This document shows, one piece after another, positions 33,885 through 41,916 of a DNA stretch of 64,000 nt. Below the pieces are notes generated by a model. It ran no database searches. It worked only from the letters and a program-made list of their open reading frames with translations, and was not told where the DNA came from. Source of the DNA: Caballeronia mineralivorans PML1(12). Its GTDB lineage: Bacteria; Pseudomonadota; Gammaproteobacteria; Burkholderiales; Burkholderiaceae. The stretch lies in contig NZ_AEJF01000115.1 of assembly GCF_001028175.1 (NCBI RefSeq), positions 1 through 64,000 on the forward strand. The letters run 5' to 3'. The number at the start of each line of letters is the position of its first letter. Position 1 is the first letter of the stretch. The translations under genes were made by a program, and so were the position numbers.

Positions 33885-34433
33885 TCAAAATTTTCGCGGC
33901 CCGCTTCTCGAACCAGCGTGCGGATCGCCCAGTTCGTGCATATGTTCGAGACAATACTTCATCGCCGCGCTCAGCTCGCTCTCTACCAAACGTAGCGAAA
34001 TACCAAAACGCTCAGCGATCTCCCGATTCAACTGCCCATCCACGCGCGCAGCCAGCAAAATCGCCCGGCGGCGAGGCGTAAGACCACGCAGTATACCTTT
34101 CAAAGTCTCGACTTTGAGACGCGCCGCCACGATCCGCTCGGGGTCGGCAAGTTCGTCGGGCAACTCGAGCAGTGCATCGACGTCCTCCTCATGGCGATGA
34201 CGCCGCTCACTGCGGTGCTGGTCGATGGCAACATGGTTCGCCATCCCGAGAATATACGCATCGGCGTTCGCCACTGGCGCTGCGACATTCGCGTTTTCCA
34301 GGCGCAGCCAGGTTTCATGCAAGGCCTCAGTCGCGCCATCTTTTGATCCGGTCCCGCGCTCAAGCCGCTTGACCAGATATGCATAGCGCGAAACCAGGAT
34401 CTTTTTTAGTTGTACACGGCTGCTCTCAGACAT
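33885..34433 (-). CDS. ECF RNA polymerase sigma factor (FecI-type context)
   Basis: A 182-residue group 4 sigma factor. Region 2 is at about residues 15-80 (ATEALHETWLRLENANVAAP, DAYILGMANHVAIDQHRSER), a linker contains the ELPDELADPERIVAAR segment, and region 4 is at about 105-165 (LKGILRGLTPRRRAILLAAR, EIAERFGISLRLVESELSAA), a helix-turn-helix for the -35 element. It is flanked by an STN-domain protein upstream (5 bases) and fecR downstream (11 bases), so the three act as one cell-surface-signalling unit. Likely targets are the adhesin or secretion genes around it; this is inference. Confidence 0.9.
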   Translation of the reverse strand: MSESSRVQLKKILVSRYAYLVKRLERGTGSKDGATEALHETWLRLENANVAAPVANADAYILGMANHVAIDQHRSERRHRHEEDVDALLELPDELADPERIVAARLKVETLKGILRGLTPRRRAILLAARVDGQLNREIAERFGISLRLVESELSAAMKYCLEHMHELGDPHAGSRSGPRKF

Positions 34434-34438
34434 GGCCG

Positions 34439-35182
34439 CTAACCCTGTTTGTCAGATTGTGGGCAGTTAATATGCACGCCATTCCCAGTTGGCCGCAGCA
34501 GAATGGTGACCGGCTCTGCAAGGCCGGCCGGTGGTGCCGAATCAAGACTCAACGTGCGCATCGCCCGCAGGATTGCCGCGTCTCGCGACCCCAGGCCTGT
34601 CGACGTCACGACATCCGCAGCGACTACTGTCCCCTGGTCGTCAATACGGAGCTGCGCCACCAGTCGATACTTTCCCGGACGCGTCGTTGGCAGTGCACAT
34701 AAAGCCTCCGTCAGGCGCGCCTGGACCATTGCCGCATAGGCCAGCTGGTCACCGGCGTCCGTGACACCGTCGATCGCCAGGTGATCGTCCGTTGCCTCGG
34801 GGCTGACCGCCGGCACTGCCGGCGACACCGCTGGCAGGGCAACGATGAGTGCCTCGTCGGGCCCTGTGAATCTGGCCTCAAGCCCGGTGCCAAGCAGCGC
34901 GCGCTGGAGCGCTTCCCGGGGCAAAAAATCACCCATTACCGGCGCGCTGACACGCCCTTCGAGCAGGGGCGCAGGAGCAAGCACGACCAGTTCGGTCATA
35001 CGGCCAAATGCCTGAAACATCTGCGCGAGAGGCTGCATTGGGAGATCGAAATGTACCGTACCGGCGAACGAATGATCCCCTCGGCCACCCTCCTGCGCCT
35101 GCGCGTTCCGTATGATCAGGGTGCAAAGCACGAGGCATGCCGCCAGCGCCAAGACACTGGTCGGTGTCCGTGAGCCTGTCAT
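34439..35182 (-). CDS. STN-domain protein with C-terminal TonB-like domain
   Basis: About 247 residues from the ATG at 35182. Signal peptide (SVLALAACLVLCTLIIRNAQAQ), then a secretin/TonB short N-terminal (STN) domain (HFDLPMQPLAQMFQAFGRMT ... FLPREALQRALLGTGLEARF), a Pro/Val/Ala linker (AVSPAVPAVSPEA), and a TonB-C-like half (KYRLVAQLRIDDQGTVVAAD, DAAILRAMRTLSLDSAPPAG, VTILLRP). In normal cell-surface signalling the STN domain is the N-terminal plug extension of a TonB-dependent receptor; here it has no barrel and is joined to a TonB-like domain instead. Upstream of the sigma factor by 5 bases. The start is uncertain because no clear ribosome site is seen; longer frames exist. Confidence 0.75.
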   Translation of the reverse strand: MTGSRTPTSVLALAACLVLCTLIIRNAQAQEGGRGDHSFAGTVHFDLPMQPLAQMFQAFGRMTELVVLAPAPLLEGRVSAPVMGDFLPREALQRALLGTGLEARFTGPDEALIVALPAVSPAVPAVSPEATDDHLAIDGVTDAGDQLAYAAMVQARLTEALCALPTTRPGKYRLVAQLRIDDQGTVVAADVVTSTGLGSRDAAILRAMRTLSLDSAPPAGLAEPVTILLRPTGNGVHINCPQSDKQG

Positions 35183-35360
35183 GAATAGAATGCCGGAAAG
35201 TGAGATTGCGGCGCGCCGTCGTAGCAGTCCCCGCGATGGCACCGATAATGAAGCTGGACGACGTATGCTAGAAACAGAATGTGACAATTGCAAGTCAGTC
35301 TGTTAAGCAGTCTCCGAAATTGAAGTTCCACATCGGCGGGGCATCCGCTCCCCTTTCCGG

Positions 35361-35384
35361 CTCATTGATCCGCTCATTGATCCG
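35361..35384. repeat. 12-bp tandem duplication at the gspM stop codon
   Basis: CTCATTGATCCG occurs twice in direct tandem (35361-35372 and 35373-35384). The second copy contains the gspM stop codon. It is small and may be a replication-slippage product. Confidence 0.8.
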
Positions 35385-35886
35385 ATGCCGGCTCCAATGT
35401 CACAGACACCGTCGCCAGCCCCAGTTTCTCCTCACCGGTCACCTGTGCATTGACCACCCGAACGTGGTCTTCGCGTCGTACCTGGTCAAGCCACGACATC
35501 CACGCACCGAACGGTGCGTTCTTCACGTCGACCTGGACGCCTTTGCCAAGCACGGCAAGCTGCGCCTGCGCGATCCCCGCCTGCGAGAGCGAGGTGGCAA
35601 GCGTATCGCGCAACGCGACGCCCGCGGGCGCGCGGACTGCGGCCACCGCTTTCAACGCGCGTGCCTCGTCGGCCTGCACCTGCACCTCCGCAAGCTGCAC
35701 TTCGAGCTGCGGCAGATTCGCCGCAATCTTCGCTCGCCCGTCATACGCAGGTGCCCACAGCACGTTGTAGACGAGCGCCGCGATCACGAGTGCCCCGCCT
35801 CCTGCGAGCAGCTTTTTTTCGCGAGGCGCGCGCGCCTCGAACCACTCCGTCAGCGCGGCTTTGATTGCGTGGGCCTGACTGTCCAT
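35374..35886 (-). CDS. gspM: Type II secretion protein GspM
   Basis: A 170-residue bitopic inner-membrane protein: cytoplasmic start (AALTEWFEARAPREKKLL), one helix (AGGGALVIAALVYNVLWAPA), then a periplasmic coiled coil (LPQLEVQLAEVQVQADEARA) and a small ferredoxin-like domain (APFGAWMSWLDQVRREDHVR). GspM pairs with GspL in the inner-membrane platform. Its start overlaps the end of gspL by 37 bases. The usual gspN is not found after it. Confidence 0.9.
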   Translation of the reverse strand: MDSQAHAIKAALTEWFEARAPREKKLLAGGGALVIAALVYNVLWAPAYDGRAKIAANLPQLEVQLAEVQVQADEARALKAVAAVRAPAGVALRDTLATSLSQAGIAQAQLAVLGKGVQVDVKNAPFGAWMSWLDQVRREDHVRVVNAQVTGEEKLGLATVSVTLEPASDQ

Positions 35887-37400
35887 TTGCCGTTGTCCTC
35901 CTGAGCGGACAGGCCCTGCGCCGTAAAACGGCGAGTGAGCGCATCCTTGTCGATATCGGTACCAGGTTTGAACGTCATGTCGAGCGCACCGCCGCTATAG
36001 TTCAGCCCGGCGATCGAGCTCGACGGAACCGGGCCTAGCGCGTGGGCCACGCCCGCCGCCAGCGCCAGAAAATCATCCGCACGCAGCTCGCCCACCGCGC
36101 CGCGCATGCGAGCCAACTCTGCCGCCATCTGCGCGTGTGGATCGAGAACGACGGTCGTACCGGGAAATGCGGTTTTCACCAGTTGTGTCATCTGCCCATT
36201 CAGCGCGTCTCGACGATGACGCAACTGGAACCATTGCACATTGATCGCGACGATCGACACCGCCAGCGCCGCCGCAACGAAGCCGAGCGACACACGCCAG
36301 GGCTTGAGTCCGCCCGCCCCTGTGCGACCGCGCCCCGCGTTCGCAAACTCGAACTGGCAGAGGTCGAAGCGACAGGCAAGCGCTTCGCGGGCGACAATCG
36401 TCCACGGCAACGCACGTGCCGCCAGAGGAAAGGCGGTTCCCGGGTGCCACGGCTCGCTGGCACGCACATCAGCCCCGGCCTGCGGCTCGCTATGTGACCC
36501 AAAACGAAATCCGCCACCTGCCCCGGTGTTGGGCTCACTATCCGGCTGAGTACCAGATTCCATCACAAGCGAATAGACCATTAGCGTCTGGCGCTGTGCC
36601 AGCTCGGCGATAGTCGCGTCCAGTTGCGCCGCATTGACACTCATCCCGAAACCGAGCGCGCCCTGCCTGAGCGCCAGTTCCACCCACTCTGCGTCATCGA
36701 CCCACGGGTCTGCGGACGTTCCACCAATCTTGTTACGTCGCACGATTAGCGCACTCATCGCGTCAGCAGTTGCTTCCGTGCTCGCGCCTCCTGGAATATT
36801 CTCTCCGCCATCGACACTCGTGCCGCCCTCGGCGGTCACTTTGCGCTCAACGTCGATCTGCGTCGTGTCGCCTGTCCTACCGCTTGTCCTGGCGCTTGCG
36901 GGACCGCTCACATCGTGTAGTTGCGTCAGCGAGTCCGGAGCTTGCTGGGGCCGTGACACTTCAGGCAGTGGAATGCAGTGGATCAGCGGAACCGCGCGCA
37001 GCCGCCGATGCCCGTTCTCGCAGAACCGGTCGATGACCGAGGAGAACCAATCGCGATCGATAACGGCCACACACCGCTCACCGGTCGCAAGCGGCAGCGG
37101 GTCGATCGCGATATGGCAATGCTGCGCGTCCTGGATCAAATGCTCCTCCACCACATTGGGCAGCACGCGGCGCAATCGCGGGCCGGTCACCGGCGGCAGC
37201 TTTGCGTTGAGCAGCAGCGTATCGCGCGCGGCCACGACCAGCACTGTCACATCCGCTTTGGGCAACGCGTCGAGTAATGCGCTGCCGGCGCGCAGCGCTG
37301 CACCCTTGCGGTCAAGCAGCACAAACGGCATCGGCGTCGCTTCCCAGCCGCGCGGCGCGAGCGCGTCGCTGGACGGCAGCAGCACGATCAGGCTCGACAT
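35850..37400 (-). CDS. gspL: Type II secretion protein GspL (with an unusually long middle)
   Basis: A 516-residue GspL. The N-terminal actin-like cytoplasmic domain starts MSSLIVLLPSSDALA and includes LLLNAKLPPVTGPRLRRVLP and NVVEEHLIQDAQHCHIAIDP. The transmembrane helix is VSLGFVAAALAVSIVAINVQ at about residue 375-395, and the periplasmic ferredoxin-like domain has SSIAGLNYSGGALDMTFKPG. Between about residues 165 and 330 lies a low-complexity Gly/Ser/Thr/Glu-rich section (for example GGTSVDGGENIPGGASTEAT) that makes it longer than common GspL proteins of 380-460 residues. AAGGAG five bases before the ATG. GspL links the ATPase GspE to the inner-membrane platform. Confidence 0.88.
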   Translation of the reverse strand: MSSLIVLLPSSDALAPRGWEATPMPFVLLDRKGAALRAGSALLDALPKADVTVLVVAARDTLLLNAKLPPVTGPRLRRVLPNVVEEHLIQDAQHCHIAIDPLPLATGERCVAVIDRDWFSSVIDRFCENGHRRLRAVPLIHCIPLPEVSRPQQAPDSLTQLHDVSGPASARTSGRTGDTTQIDVERKVTAEGGTSVDGGENIPGGASTEATADAMSALIVRRNKIGGTSADPWVDDAEWVELALRQGALGFGMSVNAAQLDATIAELAQRQTLMVYSLVMESGTQPDSEPNTGAGGGFRFGSHSEPQAGADVRASEPWHPGTAFPLAARALPWTIVAREALACRFDLCQFEFANAGRGRTGAGGLKPWRVSLGFVAAALAVSIVAINVQWFQLRHRRDALNGQMTQLVKTAFPGTTVVLDPHAQMAAELARMRGAVGELRADDFLALAAGVAHALGPVPSSSIAGLNYSGGALDMTFKPGTDIDKDALTRRFTAQGLSAQEDNGKWTVRPTQSKPR

Positions 37401-37503
37401 TTGCACTCCTTACTTCGATGGCGTGCACGAGTAGCGAAGCCGCAATACCGCGGCGGCCCGCTGCACTGTCGATGACCGTAACCACGCCCGCCTATCCTCT
37501 GAC

Positions 37504-38058
37504 TCATGGCCGGTGCACAGCAAAGTTGCCAATGCCCGTTCCTATAACCTGCAGTTGAACGGCGCCTGAATCCAGCGTCACGGTAACCGGCACGTCGACG
37601 CTCTCGTCGCCGAAGACGATGCGAGGCGTCGTCTCGCCACTACCCGTGTAGCGGATCGAGACACTCGTCACGTCGGTACCCCAGCGATGGGGCGCGAGCA
37701 GTTGGTCGACAATCGGCTGCCAGGAGCCGTTCTCGGCGCGTTGATAGAACCGGTAGCCACCGTCGACCGGTTGCCACGCAATCGATGCGGAACGGATCTG
37801 CGCCTCATCGTCCGCTGCTTCAAGCATGGTCGCAAGACGGTGCGCCTCCTCGGCAAGATCGGTACGGCGGTTGCGCGTGGGCGCAAGCGCCACGACCGTC
37901 ACGAGCAGCCCGGCGATCACCAGCACCACCAGCATTTCCAGCAGTGTAAAGCCTGCCGACGAACGACGCGGGCCACGCAGGAGTCCTGGCAATCCGAATG
38001 CTCCATGCCATCCCCGCGACCACGCATCGCTACTATTGCCACGAGCCAATGTCCGCAT
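37504..38058 (-). CDS. gspH: Type II secretion minor pseudopilin GspH
   Basis: A 184-residue pseudopilin with a long basic leader. The prepilin site is SAG followed by [20 protein letters not shown], with the conserved Glu at position 5 of the mature protein. The C-terminal domain is beta-rich ([20 protein letters not shown]) as in GspH. It overlaps gspG by 26 bases, with GGAGG upstream of its ATG inside gspG. gspI and gspJ normally follow, but the next gene is gspL after about 100 bases of unremarkable sequence. Confidence 0.88.
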   Translation of the reverse strand: MRTLARGNSSDAWSRGWHGAFGLPGLLRGPRRSSAGFTLLEMLVVLVIAGLLVTVVALAPTRNRRTDLAEEAHRLATMLEAADDEAQIRSASIAWQPVDGGYRFYQRAENGSWQPIVDQLLAPHRWGTDVTSVSIRYTGSGETTPRIVFGDESVDVPVTVTLDSGAVQLQVIGTGIGNFAVHRP

Positions 38059-38506
38059 CGTTGCCCTCCCCGCCCGCCTTGCCGTCTGCGCCGTAGCTGA
38101 ATATATCGATCGCGCCGTGCACGCCCGGATTCAGATACTGGTACGCATTGCCCCACGGATCGCTTGGCATCCGTTCAAGGTAGCCACCGTCCTTCCAGTT
38201 GTTCGGTATCGGGTCGGTCGTCGGCTTTTCGACGAGCGCACGCAACCCCTGGTCGCCGGATGGATAGCGTCCATTGTCGAGCCGGTACAGGTTGAGCGCC
38301 TGCATCATCGTGCCGATGTCCTGCTTCGCTGCAACGCGCCGCGCCTCGTCCGGCCGGCTCATGATCTTGGGCACAATCAGCGCGGCCAGGATCCCGAGAA
38401 TCGCTATCACGACCATGATTTCGATCAGCGTAAAACCTCGCTGCGCGCGACATCGTGATCGATAGTCCAAATGATGTACACCCGGCATGTTCAAATCAGT
38501 CATCAT
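38033..38506 (-). CDS. gspG: Type II secretion major pseudopilin GspG
   Basis: A 157-residue GspG. The leader ends AQRG, followed by [20 protein letters not shown] with Glu5. The core has the conserved [20 protein letters not shown] segment and the calcium-binding C-terminal loops ([33 protein letters not shown]). The ATG at 38506 follows AAGGTG. GspG polymerises into the pseudopilus that pushes substrates through GspD. Processing needs a prepilin peptidase (GspO/PilD), not encoded here. Confidence 0.93.
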   Translation of the reverse strand: MMTDLNMPGVHHLDYRSRCRAQRGFTLIEIMVVIAILGILAALIVPKIMSRPDEARRVAAKQDIGTMMQALNLYRLDNGRYPSGDQGLRALVEKPTTDPIPNNWKDGGYLERMPSDPWGNAYQYLNPGVHGAIDIFSYGADGKAGGEGNDADIGSWQ

Positions 38507-38658
38507 GGATTCACCTTTCCCGTCCGAAAATGAAAAAACGCCATACGTCGTCGCGCGCGCTACCTGTGTCATCGGACGCGGCGCATCGCTCAATGTCCGA
38601 TGGCACGTTACTCAACCGCATCCAGACCCGTTCAATCTCACCTAACCGGACCCGCACC

Positions 38659-39093
38659 ATGCTTCGTTCCTTCCTGCGATCATTCCAGTCACCGACCGTA
38701 CCCGCGTCGGTCGCGGCCATCGCCCTGTTCGCTGCGGTCCTCGCCTGGTGGGCCTGGATTTTCCTCGCACCGGCGCCCGCAGCGCTCGCCCGTCCGGCGC
38801 CACAGACTTCCATCGACGCCTCGGCCGGCGCGACACTGTTCGGCGCGCAGCCTGATCACGGCAAACATGACGCCGTGCAACTGCTGGGAATCCTGTCCTT
38901 CGATCCTCATCATGCGGCGGCCGTGGTCAGTGTCGGAGACGAGGCCGCACACGTCGTGCGCATCAACGGCCAGGTCGCCGATGCAACTACGTTGAGCGAA
39001 GTCCGCGCACACTCGATCGTCGTCGAGCGCAATGGCGTGCAACGCGAGATCACCCTGCCGGCCGTGCAAAACCCAAGTGCGTTCGTGCGCTAA
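38659..39093 (+). CDS. gspC: Type II secretion protein GspC (clamp)
   Basis: About 144 residues: one inner-membrane helix (VAAIALFAAVLAWWAWIFLA), a Pro/Ala-rich linker, and a homology-region domain (AVQLLGILSFDPHHAAAVVS ... VVRINGQVADATTLSEVRAH, SIVVERNGVQREITLP) that binds the GspD N0 domain. There is no C-terminal PDZ domain. It is on the opposite strand to its neighbours, between gspF and gspG, an arrangement known in Burkholderia gsp clusters. The start is uncertain; an ATG at 38593 is also in frame and neither has a good ribosome site. Confidence 0.82.
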   Translation: MLRSFLRSFQSPTVPASVAAIALFAAVLAWWAWIFLAPAPAALARPAPQTSIDASAGATLFGAQPDHGKHDAVQLLGILSFDPHHAAAVVSVGDEAAHVVRINGQVADATTLSEVRAHSIVVERNGVQREITLPAVQNPSAFVR

Positions 39094-39184
39094 CGGTACG
39101 CGCACGGGCAAGGCACGCACCGCGGGCTCGTACACCGCAGGTGCGTGTCGCTGGACCCTGACTGTTGCCTGCGTGCCGGACACG

Positions 39185-40402
39185 TCACTGCACCAGGTTG
39201 TTCAGTTCGATGATCGGCATCATGACTGCAAGCACGATCACCAGCACCACCCCACCCATCGCGAGAATCAGCAACGGTTCGAGCAGACTGGTCAGAAACA
39301 TGGTCCGGCGTTCAAGCTCGCGTGACTCGCCTTCGGACGCACGGTCAAGCATTGTCGTCACGTCGCCCGTCGCCTCGCCTGAGCGGATCAGATGCACCAG
39401 CACGGGTGGGAATGTCTTCGTGTTGCCCAATGCTTTGGAGAGCGAGGTGCCCTCGCGCACGCGCACGATCGCATCTTCGATATTGCCGTGCATGGCGCGA
39501 TTGCTAAGGGTCTCGCCCGCCGCCTGAAGCGCCCGGAGAATCGGCACACCGGCGGCCGTGAGAATGCCGAGCGTGCTCGCAAAGCGCACCGTGTTGTAGC
39601 CACGCACCAGCTTGCCGAAGAGTGGCGCGGTCAGTACCCACCGGTCGAACCCCAGGCGCGGGCCGGGCTGCGCGAGAATCTGCCGCACGGACCAGATCAC
39701 GACGACCACCGCGATCAGCGTTGCCCACCACCAGTGACGTACATAACCCGAGAGCGCCATCATCATGATGGTCAGAAACGGCAATTGCTGCTTGGTGCTG
39801 GCGAAGACGTTGACGACCTGCGGCACCACGTAGCTCAGGAGGAACGTCACGATGCCGAACGCAATCAGCGTGACGACCGCGGGATAGGTAAACGCAAGCA
39901 CGATCTTCTGCTTCAGTGCGTTGCTTTGTTCAATGTAGTCGGCCAGGCGCGACAGCACGAGACCGAGCTTGCCGGTATGCTCGCCCGCGGCGACCAGCGC
40001 CCGATAGATCTCCGGAAAATCCTTCGGGTGCTGCGTGAGCGCATTGGCAAACGAATGGCCGCCAAGCACCTCGCCGCGAATCGCTGCCATGAGTTCACGG
40101 ATGTATTCGCGCTCTGATTGTTCGCTGAGCACCGCGAGCGTTTCATCGAGCGGCAGCCCCGCGATCAGCAGGCTCGCCATCTGGCGTGTCAGAATCGCCT
40201 GCTCACGTTGGGAGAGCCGTTTGCTCGCGGCCAGCCGCTGCGAGTGCGTGCCGCGCGCGCGGGCGCCAGCCGCCTCGACAATCATCGGCGTCAGCCCCTG
40301 GGTGCGCAACTGGCTGCGCGCGCCACGCGCGCTGTCGGCGTCGAGCACGCCTTTTTTCGTCTTGCCCGCCTGGTCGATTGCTTCAAAACGGAATGCCGGC
40401 AT
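39185..40402 (-). CDS. gspF: Type II secretion inner-membrane platform protein GspF
   Basis: A 405-residue GspF: N-terminal cytosolic domain (MPAFRFEAIDQAGKTKKGVL), two T2SSF domains (LTRQMASLLIAGLPLDETLA and FASTLGILTAAGVPILRALQ), and three membrane helices (about residues 170-195, 220-240 and 375-395, the last being LLILAMGGVVLVIVLAVMMP). It joins the ATPase to the pseudopilus. The ATG at 40402 follows GGAG and sits two bases from the gspE stop. Intact. Confidence 0.93.
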   Translation of the reverse strand: MPAFRFEAIDQAGKTKKGVLDADSARGARSQLRTQGLTPMIVEAAGARARGTHSQRLAASKRLSQREQAILTRQMASLLIAGLPLDETLAVLSEQSEREYIRELMAAIRGEVLGGHSFANALTQHPKDFPEIYRALVAAGEHTGKLGLVLSRLADYIEQSNALKQKIVLAFTYPAVVTLIAFGIVTFLLSYVVPQVVNVFASTKQQLPFLTIMMMALSGYVRHWWWATLIAVVVVIWSVRQILAQPGPRLGFDRWVLTAPLFGKLVRGYNTVRFASTLGILTAAGVPILRALQAAGETLSNRAMHGNIEDAIVRVREGTSLSKALGNTKTFPPVLVHLIRSGEATGDVTTMLDRASEGESRELERRTMFLTSLLEPLLILAMGGVVLVIVLAVMMPIIELNNLVQ

Positions 40403-40404
40403 CG

Positions 40405-41916
40405 TTATTCTCCGCCTGTCACGCGCAACACTTCTTCGAGCGAGGTAAGCCCCGATGCAAGCCACCGGTTGGCATCCTCGCGCAGCGTGCGCATGCCCTG
40501 CGCACGGCCCGCAGCCAGAATTTCCGCATCAGCCGCATTGCGGTGGATAAGCGGACGGATCTCGTCGTCGATCAGCAGCAGTTCATAGACGCCACGTCGT
40601 CCCGAATAACCCGAGCGCCCGCATTTCTCGCAGCCCACCGCATGCCACTTCGCTTGTGCCCCGTCTCCCAGTTCGATGCGGGTCGCCTTGCACGCCGTGC
40701 ACAGCTGGCGCACAAGCCGCTGCGCGAGGATGCCGAGCAGAGATGACGCGAGCAGATACGGCTCCACCCCCATGTCAGCCAGGCGAGTGACAGCCGACGC
40801 GGCGTCGTTGGTGTGCAGCGTGGCGAGCACCAGGTGGCCCGTGAGTGACGCCTGCACGGCGATCTGCGCGGTTTCCAGGTCGCGGATTTCACCGATCATG
40901 ATGACGTCCGGATCCTGCCGCAGGATCGAGCGCAACGCGCGCGCGAAGTTCATCCCGATGCGCTCGTTGACCTGCGTCTGGCCGATGCCGGTCAGGTCAT
41001 ATTCGATCGGATCCTCGACCGTCATGATGTTGGTCGTCGCCGTTTCAAGCCTCGACATCGCTGCATACAACGTGGTCGTCTTGCCTGAACCGGTCGGGCC
41101 CGTGACCAGCACGATCCCGTGCGGACGGCCTATCAGCGTGTCGAACTTCGCAAGCGTGTCGGATGCCATGCCGAGCGTTTCGAGGTTCAGGCGCGCGGCA
41201 TCCTTTTCCAGAAGACGCAGCACCGCGCGCTCGCCGTGGCCGGTCGGCAGCGTCGAGACGCGCACATCGACTGGACGGCCGCCAACGCGCAGTGTGATCC
41301 GGCCATCCTGCGGCAGCCGTTTTTCGGCGATATCGAGCTGCGCCATGATCTTGATGCGCGAGATCAACGCGCCGTGCAGTGCCTTCTTCGGGCGCACGAC
41401 ATCGCGCAAGGTGCCATCGACACGAAAACGCACCACGGAGGACGTTTCGAACGGTTCGATGTGGATGTCCGACGCGCCTTCGCGTGCCGCCTGCGTGAGC
41501 AGTGCATTGATCATGCGGATGATCGGTGCGTCGTCTTCCGACTCGAGCAGATCCTCGATCTCGGGAATGTCCTGCATCAGGCGCGACAGGTCGACTTCGC
41601 CTTCCACTTCGCCGATGACCTGCGCTGCGCCGCCGTCCTGACGCGAGTATGCGGTGTTGATCGCTTGCGCGAGTTCGTCGGGCGGCACGCGTACGAGCGT
41701 GAGCCGTCCAAAATTTCGCGCGACTTCGGCGATCGCAGGCACCGGCGTGCGTTCGCTGATCCAGACTTCAAGCGTGTCCGCGTGCTGCTTCATGATCAGG
41801 ATCTGGCCCGCGCGCGCAAAGCCATAAGGCAACATGCGCAACGCTTCGGCTGTCGCAGTCGGCCGAGATCCGCTGATGCTGTTGAGTTCGTTCACGACCG
41901 GCGTTTCGGGTGTCAT
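40405..41916 (-). CDS. gspE: Type II secretion ATPase GspE
   Basis: A 503-residue secretion ATPase. The N-terminal domain binds GspL; the RecA-like core has Walker A GPTGSGKTT (residues 272-280), the Asp box (ASDIHIEP), Walker B (IMIGEIRDLETA) and the His box (GHLVLATLHTNDA). A zinc-binding tetracysteine motif is seen as CTACKATRIEL followed by VGCEKCGRSGY. It powers pseudopilus assembly. Its ATG overlaps the gspD stop (ATGA). All catalytic elements are intact. Confidence 0.95.
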   Translation of the reverse strand: MTPETPVVNELNSISGSRPTATAEALRMLPYGFARAGQILIMKQHADTLEVWISERTPVPAIAEVARNFGRLTLVRVPPDELAQAINTAYSRQDGGAAQVIGEVEGEVDLSRLMQDIPEIEDLLESEDDAPIIRMINALLTQAAREGASDIHIEPFETSSVVRFRVDGTLRDVVRPKKALHGALISRIKIMAQLDIAEKRLPQDGRITLRVGGRPVDVRVSTLPTGHGERAVLRLLEKDAARLNLETLGMASDTLAKFDTLIGRPHGIVLVTGPTGSGKTTTLYAAMSRLETATTNIMTVEDPIEYDLTGIGQTQVNERIGMNFARALRSILRQDPDVIMIGEIRDLETAQIAVQASLTGHLVLATLHTNDAASAVTRLADMGVEPYLLASSLLGILAQRLVRQLCTACKATRIELGDGAQAKWHAVGCEKCGRSGYSGRRGVYELLLIDDEIRPLIHRNAADAEILAAGRAQGMRTLREDANRWLASGLTSLEEVLRVTGGE

